From Bacteroidales bacterium (lineage in GTDB: Bacteria; Bacteroidota; Bacteroidia; Bacteroidales; F082), in the NCBI GenBank assembly GCA_017616675.1, contig JAFZXR010000027.1, forward strand, positions 1 through 17,422: a stretch of 17,422 nucleotides of DNA, written 5' to 3'. Positions 1 to 7,556 of this stretch are shown piece by piece; position 1 is the stretch's first letter, and each line of letters opens with the position of its first letter. The notes beneath the pieces are model-generated. The model saw nothing but the letters and a program-made list of their open reading frames with translations. It was not told the DNA's origin and ran no database searches. The translations under genes and the position numbers were made by a program.

Positions 1-2
1 CA

Positions 3-2099
3 ATTTCAATGCTTTCCTACCTGAACCGCGAACAGTATGGAGGAAGACCTCTCCTTTACGGTCCATATTATCCGGCAAAGCCTTACGATATGACCGAGGG
101 CACTCCTATATATAATAAGGACCGCAGGAAAGGGAAATATGTGGAAGTAGCCAAAAACCCTGGCGATTATATCTATGACGACAACGTCCAGACGCTCTTC
201 CCGCGTATGTGGAACGGCACGAAGAAGACGTATATCAATGTTTACGAGCGCTATATCGACAAGTCGAAGATGCGCGTCACGACACAGAAAAAGCCCAACG
301 GCACCTCCGAACGGGTGGCTGTCCCGACATTTGGTCAAAACCTTCGTTATTTTATTGATTATCAATGTGGTTGGATGTTCTGGCGTTATTTTATGTGGAA
401 CTTCGTAGGCCGTCAGAACGACACCGAAGGTCAAGGCGAGATAGAACACGGCAACTGGGTCAGCGGCATCGGATTCATCGACAATCCTCGTCTGGGCAAC
501 CAGAGCGACCTGCCTCGCACCATGCAGAGCCCGGCTAACACGAAGTTCTATTTCCTGCCTCTGATTCTCGGCCTTGTCGGTTTGTTCTACCAGCTTAAGA
601 AAGACCCGAAAAACTGCTGGGTGGTGTTCCTGCTCTTCTTCATGACGGGCATCGCCATCATCATGTACCTCAACCAGACTCCATATCAGCCGCGTGAGCG
701 TGACTACTCATATGCCGGCGCATTCTACGCCTTCGCGATCTGGATGGGCTTCGGCGTGCTCGGAGTCATCGAAGGTCTGCAGAAGCTTGTCAGCAATAAG
801 AACGTCGCCGCTTGGATTGCCACGGCAGCATGTCTGGTGGTGCCGGTACTCATGGCGGCACAAGGCTGGGAAAGCCATAACCGCTCGGGTAAGACAGCGG
901 CCCTCGACTGGGGTAAGAACTATCTCATCAATCTGCCTGAAAACGCTGTGATTATCACGCGCGGCGACAACGATACCTTCCCGCTTTGGTACGTACAGGA
1001 GGTCGAAGGCTTCCGTACCGACGTGCGCGTGTGCAACTTCATGCTGTCGTCGGGCTACTGGTATGTGCATCAGATGGGCCGTAAGACCTACAAATCTGAA
1101 AGATTGCCGCTCTCGCTGACACCTGCCCAATACGACAACGGCATCCACGAGCCGGTATGGATTCAGGATGTGTTCGAAGGCCCCGTGGAGCTTAAAGACG
1201 CCATCGACTTCGTGCGAAGCGACAACCCTCGTACCAAAGGCAGCGACGGCTCAGGCAACAAGGTCGACTATTTCCCGGCAAGAAAGCTGAAACTTACAGT
1301 GGATAAAGAGAAAGTCGTGGCCACAGGCATAGTTCCCGAGAGCATGAAAGACCAGATTGTCGACGAGATCGTCTGGACTATCCCTGATAAAGTCCAATAT
1401 CTCTCGAAGAACGAGCTCATGATGCTCGACTTTATGGCTACCAACAACTGGGAGAGATGCGTGTATTTCACCAGTCTGAGCGATATTGCCGACATCCTCG
1501 GCATCGATAAATATTTGCATCAGGAAGGTCTGGCACACCGTTTCATGCCTGTCGTCGCCCCTGACTATTACAAGAGCGCAGGCGGAGTCTTCATCGACGG
1601 CTCGTATGATCTTCTCGTGAATAAGACCCGTTGGGGCCGCCTCAACGAACCGGATGTGACCCTCGACCCTGAGAGTTTGCGCAACATCTCGTTTGTCAAG
1701 ATGGCTTATATGCGTCTGGCTCAAGCACTTGTAAACCGCGAGAGATACGATGAAGCCGTTGAGGTGATGGACAAATGCCAGTATTTCTTCCCCGACGAGA
1801 AGATTCCATATGCCTACTATTATGAAGGTTATTTCCCGGATCTCTATTATCGTTCGGGTGCTATGGAAAAAGGCGATGCCATCTTGCTGAAGATAGCAGC
1901 AAATGCTACCGATGAGCTGCGTTATTTCAAGACTCTCGAGCCTAAATTCGCCGAGTATTACAAAGAAGACATCCACGATGCCCTCTCGCTCGTGAACACC
2001 ATGGCCGACTGCGCACGACGTTATCGCCGCTACGACATACAGAAAGACCTCAACAAAGTTGTTGACGATTACTTGGATTGTTTCTTACAGTATCTGTAG
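3..2099 (+). CDS. DUF2723/TMEM260-like (GT117-family) membrane protein, C-terminal part
   Basis: The reading frame is open at the left edge (the codons before the ATG at 9 are in frame), so the N-terminus lies outside and 9 is unlikely to be the true start. About 698 codons are visible. The first ~175 visible residues are soluble. Hydrophobic segments follow at about residues 180-196, 203-221, 233-256 and 266-285, numbered from the ATG at 9. After that comes a long non-membrane C-terminal region, ending in a helical, TPR-like stretch (about 560-696). The motif ERDYSYAGAFYAF (residues 230-242) and the segment around RGDNDTFPLWYVQEVEG are typical of DUF2723 proteins. That family is now linked to eukaryotic TMEM260, a protein O-mannosyltransferase (CAZy GT117). 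Family membership is well supported, but the sugar donor and acceptor in bacteria are not readable here, and the part expected to hold the catalytic residues is missing. A role in protein O-glycosylation at the membrane is inference. Confidence 0.85.
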   Translation: MSMLSYLNREQYGGRPLLYGPYYPAKPYDMTEGTPIYNKDRRKGKYVEVAKNPGDYIYDDNVQTLFPRMWNGTKKTYINVYERYIDKSKMRVTTQKKPNGTSERVAVPTFGQNLRYFIDYQCGWMFWRYFMWNFVGRQNDTEGQGEIEHGNWVSGIGFIDNPRLGNQSDLPRTMQSPANTKFYFLPLILGLVGLFYQLKKDPKNCWVVFLLFFMTGIAIIMYLNQTPYQPRERDYSYAGAFYAFAIWMGFGVLGVIEGLQKLVSNKNVAAWIATAACLVVPVLMAAQGWESHNRSGKTAALDWGKNYLINLPENAVIITRGDNDTFPLWYVQEVEGFRTDVRVCNFMLSSGYWYVHQMGRKTYKSERLPLSLTPAQYDNGIHEPVWIQDVFEGPVELKDAIDFVRSDNPRTKGSDGSGNKVDYFPARKLKLTVDKEKVVATGIVPESMKDQIVDEIVWTIPDKVQYLSKNELMMLDFMATNNWERCVYFTSLSDIADILGIDKYLHQEGLAHRFMPVVAPDYYKSAGGVFIDGSYDLLVNKTRWGRLNEPDVTLDPESLRNISFVKMAYMRLAQALVNRERYDEAVEVMDKCQYFFPDEKIPYAYYYEGYFPDLYYRSGAMEKGDAILLKIAANATDELRYFKTLEPKFAEYYKEDIHDALSLVNTMADCARRYRRYDIQKDLNKVVDDYLDCFLQYL

Positions 2100-2911
2100 A
2101 AACACATGAAATAAATCCCGACTAACACAAACGGGATACTCAGCCACTGGCCCATATCGAGAATCATCGAGTTTTCGAATTCGACCTGTGGCTGTTTTAT
2201 AAATTCTATCAGGATTCGCGAGCCGAAGATCACCGTGCAGAAGAATCCGAAGAAGAATCCAATGCGCTTCTCAGCGGTGTCTTTTTTGAAATACAGATAC
2301 ATCAAAATCGCGAACACAATAAGGCAGACGAGAGCTTCGTAGATCTGTGTAGGGTGGCATGCGGGGATGGCCTCGATAGGCGTTCCCGGAGCCCAGTCGC
2401 GCACAAATTTGAAACCCCACGGCAAGGTTGTCTCATAGCCGTAAATCTCAGAGTTCATCAGGTTTCCCGTGCGGATGAAAGCCCCGCCTATGGCTACCGC
2501 GATGACAACTCGGTCCAATATCCAGAGATAAGGTTTTTTAAGTTTTTTTGAATAGATGAGAAGCCAAATCAAGATGCCTATCGCACCGCCGTGACTGGCA
2601 AGTCCACCTTCCCAGACATATAGAAATTTCTCGGGATTAGCGAGATAATAGCCGGGCTCGTAGAAGAGACAATGTCCTAAACGCGCGCCCACAATGGTGA
2701 AGATAAGCGTACCGAATACCAGTTTGTCAAGCATGTCGTCGCTGAGATTTTCTTTCTTGTAGATTTTCTTCATGATGAAATATCCAACGACGAACACCAT
2801 GGCCCAAAGCAGCCCGTACCACGCCACCGGACGTCCTCCTAAAAGTGGGAAACTCTCGGGAAACGTGAAAATATAAGGATTTACATCCCAAACAATGTAA
2901 TTCAATATCAT
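2069..2911 (-). CDS. lgt: Prolipoprotein diacylglyceryl transferase
   Basis: Lgt transfers diacylglycerol from phosphatidylglycerol to the lipobox cysteine of preprolipoproteins in the inner membrane, the first step of lipoprotein maturation. The 280-residue length is normal. Visible signatures are the HGG motif (H107, corresponding to the essential His of E. coli Lgt), the Lgt signature region around residues 144-158 (R147, N150, N153, E155, G158), the HPTQIYE motif (186-192) and the late arginine in SRILIEFIKQP (R232). Several hydrophobic segments span the chain. Translation starts at an ATG one base after the stop of the upstream glycosyltransferase (TAA-G-ATG on the minus strand), so the two are probably coupled and co-transcribed. 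The last 31 bases overlap the end of the convergent DUF2723 gene. The C-terminus is short and basic (CKKQSK). The identification is secure. Confidence 0.96.
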   Translation of the reverse strand: MILNYIVWDVNPYIFTFPESFPLLGGRPVAWYGLLWAMVFVVGYFIMKKIYKKENLSDDMLDKLVFGTLIFTIVGARLGHCLFYEPGYYLANPEKFLYVWEGGLASHGGAIGILIWLLIYSKKLKKPYLWILDRVVIAVAIGGAFIRTGNLMNSEIYGYETTLPWGFKFVRDWAPGTPIEAIPACHPTQIYEALVCLIVFAILMYLYFKKDTAEKRIGFFFGFFCTVIFGSRILIEFIKQPQVEFENSMILDMGQWLSIPFVLVGIYFMCFYRYCKKQSK

Positions 2912-2912
2912 C

Positions 2913-3995
2913 TTAACTCAAATTTTCTGTCCAAATCTGTATGAAATCTTCTATCGCGCTGTTGTTATCCCTAAATCTCTCTCTCATCGAAATCTCAGGC
3001 GTGACAACCTTATCTAATTGAAAATCAGATTGTTTGCAACTGTTGAAATAACCTTCTTTGCAAAGATGTCTCGCCAGATATTCCTGTTCGGTCTGTCCTG
3101 GTGTCGGCACCAGATATGCGCTGCGACCAAGCCTGACGAGGTCCATCAACGACGAATAACCGCCACGGCAGATGATATTCTCCGAATTCCTGACGAGTTT
3201 CACAAACGTGTCGTCGTCTACATGATTAAACATCTTTACATTTTCAGGAATATCGCTTGGAAGTTCGCTACTTTCGGGTTTTGCCCTGAGTATCAACACT
3301 TTATCTTTTATTTCTTTGGCTTGCCTGAGAACGATGTCTTCAAAAATCGTCCTTTGTGGCTCCGGACCCGACAAGATGACGAGATATTTGATTTCTTTGT
3401 CTGTAACATCTTGATTATCAATGACAAATCTGCTTAAAATGCCGATATATTCCCGTCTGATGTTTTTCTTTACCGGATGCGACAGCTTGCCGGCCAGCGA
3501 CGGGTCGTCTTCATAGTCGGGGATCCAAATTTCATCGTATTTTCTGATGTAGCGGTAGTTGAACATATTAATAATAGGAGTCATCCAACGCCATAATTTC
3601 GGGACCTGTACGTGCAGCTGATGGGTGATATAAACCGAGTGAACTTCCTCGCTCCAGCAGCCGAAACGGTTGTCGGATATCACCACGTCGATGTTATGAC
3701 TCTTGACGATGGCTTCCACCGCTTTATGGTCGCGCCTGAAATCTCTCAAAGCACCCGGGAATGCGGCCATCAGCTTAAAAACCTGGGTATTCGACTTGCT
3801 GTAGGTAGGCTCGAAACCGGGCAGCTTGATGAATTCCATCTCAGGAAAAGCTTTCTGAAGGAACGCCAGAGGACCTTTGTCGGCGGCAATAACCACCTTG
3901 TGACCTTGGCTTGCCAAGGCCTTAATGATTGGCACACAACGTGTTGCGTGACCTAATCCCCAGTTCAGCGGACATATCAGAATGTTCTTTCCCAC
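2913..3995 (-). CDS. GT-B fold glycosyltransferase, MurG/GT28-like
   Basis: This 360-residue soluble or membrane-peripheral protein has a two-Rossmann GT-B plan. The N-terminal half opens with ILICPLNWGLGHATR (residues 5-19), a glycine-rich loop like that of MurG/GT28 enzymes, and has an SDNRFG motif at about 107-112. The C-terminal half carries the nucleotide-sugar binding signature CRGGYSSLMDL (276-286), then PTPGQTEQEYLARHL (297-311), with the EQE expected for the sugar nucleotide ribose and base contact. The start is GTG at 3995. An in-frame TAG lies seven codons upstream and no ATG fits. It precedes lgt with a 1-base gap. The acceptor cannot be told: it resembles uncharacterised Bacteroidota glycosyltransferases and may act on a lipid or envelope glycan, which is inference. 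It is not MurG itself, since the MurG-specific N-terminal GGTGGH is absent. Confidence 0.82.
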   Translation of the reverse strand: MGKNILICPLNWGLGHATRCVPIIKALASQGHKVVIAADKGPLAFLQKAFPEMEFIKLPGFEPTYSKSNTQVFKLMAAFPGALRDFRRDHKAVEAIVKSHNIDVVISDNRFGCWSEEVHSVYITHQLHVQVPKLWRWMTPIINMFNYRYIRKYDEIWIPDYEDDPSLAGKLSHPVKKNIRREYIGILSRFVIDNQDVTDKEIKYLVILSGPEPQRTIFEDIVLRQAKEIKDKVLILRAKPESSELPSDIPENVKMFNHVDDDTFVKLVRNSENIICRGGYSSLMDLVRLGRSAYLVPTPGQTEQEYLARHLCKEGYFNSCKQSDFQLDKVVTPEISMRERFRDNNSAIEDFIQIWTENLS

Positions 3996-4008
3996 GATAT
4001 ATTTTTCG

Positions 4009-4043
4009 CAAAAATACTAAAAATTTTTAACACAACTTGCAAA
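4009..4043 (-). promoter_or_regulatory. Bacteroidota-type promoter for the glycosyltransferase-lgt unit
   Basis: On the minus strand a perfect -7 element TATTTTTG (TAnnTTTG) lies at 4016-4009. A TTTG -33 candidate lies at 4043-4040, 23 bases away, a little longer than usual. The GTG start is only 13 bases past the -7 element, so the 5' leader would be under about 10 bases. No transcription data are available, so the call rests on motif and position. Confidence 0.55.
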
Positions 4044-4045
4044 AA

Positions 4046-4082
4046 TTTGGAAGAAAACGTACGAAAATTATTCGTAATTTTG
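4046..4082 (+). promoter_or_regulatory. Bacteroidota-type promoter for dprA
   Basis: TAATTTTG (TAnnTTTG) at 4075-4082 matches the -7 consensus. TTTG at 4046-4049 is a possible -33 element, but the 25-base spacing is longer than the usual ~20. The dprA ATG begins four bases after the -7 element, which would make the transcript leaderless or nearly so. It shares a 91-base intergenic region with the divergent promoter for the glycosyltransferase. Confidence 0.5.
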
Positions 4083-4086
4083 CGCC

Positions 4087-5184
4087 ATGACAGATCAAAA
4101 ACTTTACGAGATAGCTCTTACGCTGATTCCGGGTATCGGAGATGCAATTGGTAAGAAGTTGGTGGCCTACTGCGGTGGCGCCGAGGCGGTGTTTTGTGAA
4201 AAAAAAGACGCCTTGAAAAAGGTCAGCGGTATCACCGACAACATAGTGCAAAGCCTTGATTCTAAAGAGATTATGCTTCGCGCTGAACAAGAAATGAAAT
4301 TTGTCGAGAAGAACGGAATCAAGCCGCTGTTTTATCTCGACCAAGATTATCCTAAACGGCTTCAACATTGTCACGACAGCCCGCTTTTGCTTTACTACAA
4401 AGGCAATGCCAATCTGAACGCCGAGAAAGTCGTCGGCGTGGTCGGGACACGCAATATCACCGACTATGGCCGTTATATGACTGAGCAGATAATAGAAGGA
4501 TTGTCGGCTAATAATGTGTTGATAGTCAGTGGTTTGGCATATGGTGTCGATGCGGCGTCGCATATGGCCGCCTTGAAATATGACCTTGCCACGGTGGGGG
4601 TGATGGGCAACGGGTTACACACCATTTATCCTGCTGAAAACAAAAATCTGGCAGCGAAAATGCTAGAGAATGGAGGCATCTTAACGGAATTCATGAATGG
4701 GACTAAGCCCGACAAGGGAAATTTTCCACAACGTAACAGAATCGTGGCGGGAATGGTCGACTGTCTGGTCGTCGTCGAGAGCGCATTGAAAGGAGGCGCC
4801 ATGATAACGGCCGAGCTGGCTAATTCCTACGACCGCGAAGTGTTCGCAGTGCCAGGCAAAATTGGCGATCTCTACAGCGAGGGATGTAACTGTCTCATCA
4901 GGACAAACAAAGCCAACCTCGTGACAAGCGCAGTCGATATTTTGTACACTATGCGCTGGGATATTGACACCAAAGTCGTGGCCAAACAAATGCGCCTGTT
5001 CCGCGATTTCAGCGAAGAAGAAAAGAAGATAATGGATGTTTTCGAAGACAAAAACATTGTTCATCTCGACGACATCATCGTCAACACTGATTTGTCACCC
5101 TCGAAGATCGCTTCAGTGCTGCTTTCACTTGAGTTTGACGGGGTTTTGACCGCCTTGCCTGGAAAACGTTATCAAAAGTTATGA
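4087..5184 (+). CDS. dprA: DNA-processing protein DprA
   Basis: DprA (Smf) binds incoming single-stranded DNA and loads RecA during natural transformation, and is also found in non-competent bacteria. The 365-residue length is normal. An N-terminal helix-hairpin-helix-like region (about residues 1-60, with LIPGIGDAIGKKL) precedes the Rossmann-like core: VGVVGTRNITDYGRY (116-130), SGLAYGVDAASH (148-159), GNGLHTIYPAEN (174-185) and FPQRNRIVAGMVD (213-225), with the ESALKGGAMITAELA segment at 231-245. A C-terminal winged-helix-like region (about 305-365) resembles the DML1 domain. The ATG at 4087 fits the family N-terminus, and the next methionine is at residue 64, too far in. The downstream rsgA is separated by 58 bases holding a hairpin and a promoter, so the two need not be one operon. 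Confidence 0.95.
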   Translation: MTDQKLYEIALTLIPGIGDAIGKKLVAYCGGAEAVFCEKKDALKKVSGITDNIVQSLDSKEIMLRAEQEMKFVEKNGIKPLFYLDQDYPKRLQHCHDSPLLLYYKGNANLNAEKVVGVVGTRNITDYGRYMTEQIIEGLSANNVLIVSGLAYGVDAASHMAALKYDLATVGVMGNGLHTIYPAENKNLAAKMLENGGILTEFMNGTKPDKGNFPQRNRIVAGMVDCLVVVESALKGGAMITAELANSYDREVFAVPGKIGDLYSEGCNCLIRTNKANLVTSAVDILYTMRWDIDTKVVAKQMRLFRDFSEEEKKIMDVFEDKNIVHLDDIIVNTDLSPSKIASVLLSLEFDGVLTALPGKRYQKL

Positions 5185-5185
5185 C

Positions 5186-5212
5186 GCTTTTTATTATAAT
5201 TAAATAAAAAGC
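5186..5212. terminator. AT-rich perfect inverted repeat after dprA, possible weak terminator
   Basis: Ten-base arms GCTTTTTATT (5186-5195) and AATAAAAAGC (5203-5212) are perfect reverse complements around a 7-base loop. The repeat starts one base after the dprA stop and ends two bases before the rsgA -7 element. There is no T-run after the right arm, so rho-independent termination would be weak. It could equally be an operator, or incidental in AT-rich sequence. Confidence 0.35.
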
Positions 5213-5214
5213 TG

Positions 5215-5222
5215 TATCTTTG
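5215..5222 (+). promoter_or_regulatory. -7 element of the rsgA operon promoter
   Basis: TATCTTTG matches TAnnTTTG exactly and lies 20 bases before the rsgA ATG. The expected -33 position (about 5188-5193) is a T-run inside the left arm of the preceding inverted repeat and has no clear TTTG. The same eight bases recur as the -7 element upstream of the second ompH and of the PLP enzyme at the right end. Confidence 0.6.
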
Positions 5223-5242
5223 CACCGTTTTTTAGCGCAAGG

Positions 5243-6151
5243 ATGCCGATAGGTAGAGTAATCAAGTCAACAGGAAGCTGGTACGACGTTCGCAACGACG
5301 CCGGGGAGATAGTGCTGTGCCGTCTGAGAGGCAAGATACGCCTCGGCGGTCTCCGTAGCACCAACCCTGTGGCTGTCGGCGACCTCGTGAACTATGAGAA
5401 GGAACGCGACAAAGACACCTGTGTTATCGATAAGATACTGCCACGCACCAACGTGATAGTGCGTAAGTCGGTGAACCTCTCGAAGGAGTCGCATATCATA
5501 GCGTCAAACGTCGACCAGGCCATTCTCGTGGCTACCATAGCACAGCCAAGGACATCGACGGGCTTCATCGACAGATTCACGGTGACCGCCGAGGCGTATC
5601 ATATTCCGGTGGTTATAGTTTTCAATAAATGCGATATCTATGACGACGAGCAAAACGCCATGGCCGAACAGCTGATGAAAGTGTACAACGCCATCGGCTA
5701 CGAATCGTTCGTGATATCAGCAAAAACTGGACAAAACTGCGACCGGCTGAAAGCGATAATGAAAGATAAGATGAGCATGTTCTCCGGCCATTCAGGTGTC
5801 GGCAAGTCGGCTCTGGTCAACCGTCTCGACCCGAATCTCAACATCAGAGTGGGCGAGATATCGGAGGTACACGAGAAAGGTAAGCATACCACGACCTTCG
5901 CCCAGATGTATGAGCTCGGTTTCGGTGGCTATATCATTGATACTCCTGGCATTAAGGAGTTCGCGCTGTACGACATGGAGAAAGAGACATTGGCTCAACG
6001 TTTTCCCGAGATGCGCGCCCTGATGCACGAGTGCCGCTTCAACAACTGCACACATCTGCACGAGCCGCATTGCGCCATAAAAAACGCGGTCGAACAAGGT
6101 TGTATCGCCGACTGGCGCTACGAAAACTATTGTAACATGATGGACGATTGA
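5243..6151 (+). CDS. rsgA: Ribosome small-subunit-dependent GTPase A
   Basis: RsgA is a circularly permuted GTPase acting late in 30S subunit maturation. The 302 residues show the expected order: an N-terminal OB-like domain (about 1-75), then G4 NKCD (128-131), G5-like SAKTG (159-163), the P-loop GHSGVGKS (182-189), a G2/switch-I region KGKHTTT (212-218) and G3 DTPG (233-236). At the end is a zinc-binding motif with C264, C269, H271 and C277 (CRFNNCTHLHEPHCA). All hallmark residues are present. The ATG at 5243 gives the usual family N-terminus (MPIGRVIKSTGSWY). The next gene starts seven bases after the stop, so rsgA is likely the first gene of an rsgA-OMP-nadK operon. Confidence 0.96.
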   Translation: MPIGRVIKSTGSWYDVRNDAGEIVLCRLRGKIRLGGLRSTNPVAVGDLVNYEKERDKDTCVIDKILPRTNVIVRKSVNLSKESHIIASNVDQAILVATIAQPRTSTGFIDRFTVTAEAYHIPVVIVFNKCDIYDDEQNAMAEQLMKVYNAIGYESFVISAKTGQNCDRLKAIMKDKMSMFSGHSGVGKSALVNRLDPNLNIRVGEISEVHEKGKHTTTFAQMYELGFGGYIIDTPGIKEFALYDMEKETLAQRFPEMRALMHECRFNNCTHLHEPHCAIKNAVEQGCIADWRYENYCNMMDD

Positions 6152-6158
6152 TTGCCCG

Positions 6159-7544
6159 ATGAGAAGATTGATGACCATACTGCTGATGTTGCTGTCTGTT
6201 GCCGCCTTCGCGCAACAGCAGGACGACTGTTTTGTGGTTTCGAAAATCAACGTGACAGGCAATAAAACCACCAAACTGTCGACGGTTAACAGAGAGCTGT
6301 TATTCCACGAAGGCGATACTATCTGCTCCGACGAAGTGATCAAAGAAAGTCGCGAAAACCTCCTGAACTGCACTCTGTTCAATTTCGTTGATTTTTATTG
6401 GGAAGATAATGCTGATGGCACTAAAACACTGACAATCAATGTGTTGGAGCGTTGGTACCTGTGGCCGATACCATATCTGGCATACGCCGACAGAAACCTG
6501 CGGTCATGGTACGAAGCCGATAACATTGCCCGACTGAGTTATGGTTTCGACCTTGTTTACTACAATCTATGGGGATTGAAACATGAGCTCGACCTCACGA
6601 TAATCGGAGGTTACAACCAAAACTATGGCTTGTCGTATGATATCCCGTATCTCACTAAGCGTCAACGACTTGGAATCAAGACCTCGGTTGGTTTTACACG
6701 CAATAGGGAAGTGGCCTATATCACCGAAGACGATAAAGTCAAATATTTTAAAGGCGAAGACGAATATGCGCATGAGTCGTTTTATGCCTCTGTTATGCCT
6801 TATTACCGTTTCGGTTGCCGCAACAAAGCATTCCTCCAGCTGAACTACAACAACAGGCTGTTCAACGACAGTCTCCCGATGCTAAATGCCGACTTTTCAA
6901 ATCCTAAAGGCACGCGTTTCCAGTATCTCACGTTGACGGCGATATTTAAAAACGACTACCGCGACGATCATAACTATCCTCTCGACGGTCATTATTTCGA
7001 GGTGGAGATGACGAAGATAGGTCTCGGATTGTTTGAATATTCGCCCGATTTGTTCTACACAAAAGTTACTGCCGACTGGTACACTCCAATCAGCGGACGT
7101 TTCTACTGGGCGTCGAACATCACGACGAAGGTGTCCGACAGCAAGACCGCGCCTTATTTTCTGTCGCAAGGCTTCGGCTATAATAACGACTATGTAAGAG
7201 CCTTCGACCTCTACGTCATCGATGCCTTGAATTATGCCATCTGTAAGAATAACTTGAAGTTTGAGATATTAAAACCTGTAACAAAACACCTGCCTTATAT
7301 CAAAAACGAGAGGTTTGGAAAGATCCATCTTGCACTGTATCTGAATGTGTTTTTCGATTTTGCATACACTTGGGATGTCGTGATTCCACAGGGGTTTGAG
7401 ACAAAAATTGCAAATAAATGGATCTACGGAACAGGGTTTGGCATAGATTTTGTTACGTATTATGATAAAGTATTGCGATTGGAGTATGGCTTCAACGGCT
7501 TGGGCGAGAGCGGTTTTTTCGTCCATCTCGTGGCTCCAATTTAA
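6159..7544 (+). CDS. Omp85-like outer membrane protein with a single POTRA domain
   Basis: A signal peptide (about residues 1-18, ending AFAQ) leads into one POTRA-like domain (about 25-95). That domain contains ISKINVTGN-type sequence (VSKINVTGNKTTKLSTVNREL), a helix region NLLNCTLFNFVDFYW and a final strand TKTLTINVLER. The remaining ~360 residues alternate aromatic and polar residues as in a beta barrel and end in GFFVHLVAPI. At 461 residues it is far shorter than BamA or TamA, which carry five or three POTRA domains. That plan suggests a compact member of the BamA/TamA superfamily in the outer membrane. I cannot name a substrate, and a role in insertion or export is inference. It sits between rsgA (7-base gap) and nadK (12-base gap) and is presumably co-transcribed with both. 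Confidence 0.75.
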   Translation: MRRLMTILLMLLSVAAFAQQQDDCFVVSKINVTGNKTTKLSTVNRELLFHEGDTICSDEVIKESRENLLNCTLFNFVDFYWEDNADGTKTLTINVLERWYLWPIPYLAYADRNLRSWYEADNIARLSYGFDLVYYNLWGLKHELDLTIIGGYNQNYGLSYDIPYLTKRQRLGIKTSVGFTRNREVAYITEDDKVKYFKGEDEYAHESFYASVMPYYRFGCRNKAFLQLNYNNRLFNDSLPMLNADFSNPKGTRFQYLTLTAIFKNDYRDDHNYPLDGHYFEVEMTKIGLGLFEYSPDLFYTKVTADWYTPISGRFYWASNITTKVSDSKTAPYFLSQGFGYNNDYVRAFDLYVIDALNYAICKNNLKFEILKPVTKHLPYIKNERFGKIHLALYLNVFFDFAYTWDVVIPQGFETKIANKWIYGTGFGIDFVTYYDKVLRLEYGFNGLGESGFFVHLVAPI

Positions 7545-7556
7545 AAACATAGTGTT

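Noticed and set aside
1251..1976. A 241-codon minus-strand frame opposite the DUF2723 gene
   Set aside because: No family motif or promoter; it is opposite a conserved coding region.
2115..2137. A small hairpin (ATCCCG/CGGGAT) after the DUF2723 gene as its terminator
   Set aside because: The stem is only six bases with an 11-base loop and no T-run, and it lies inside the lgt coding region.
2913..3995. Calling the glycosyltransferase MurG
   Set aside because: The fold and C-terminal signature are similar, but the N-terminal loop is GLGHATR rather than the GGTGGH of MurG, and there are no division or cell-wall cluster genes beside it.
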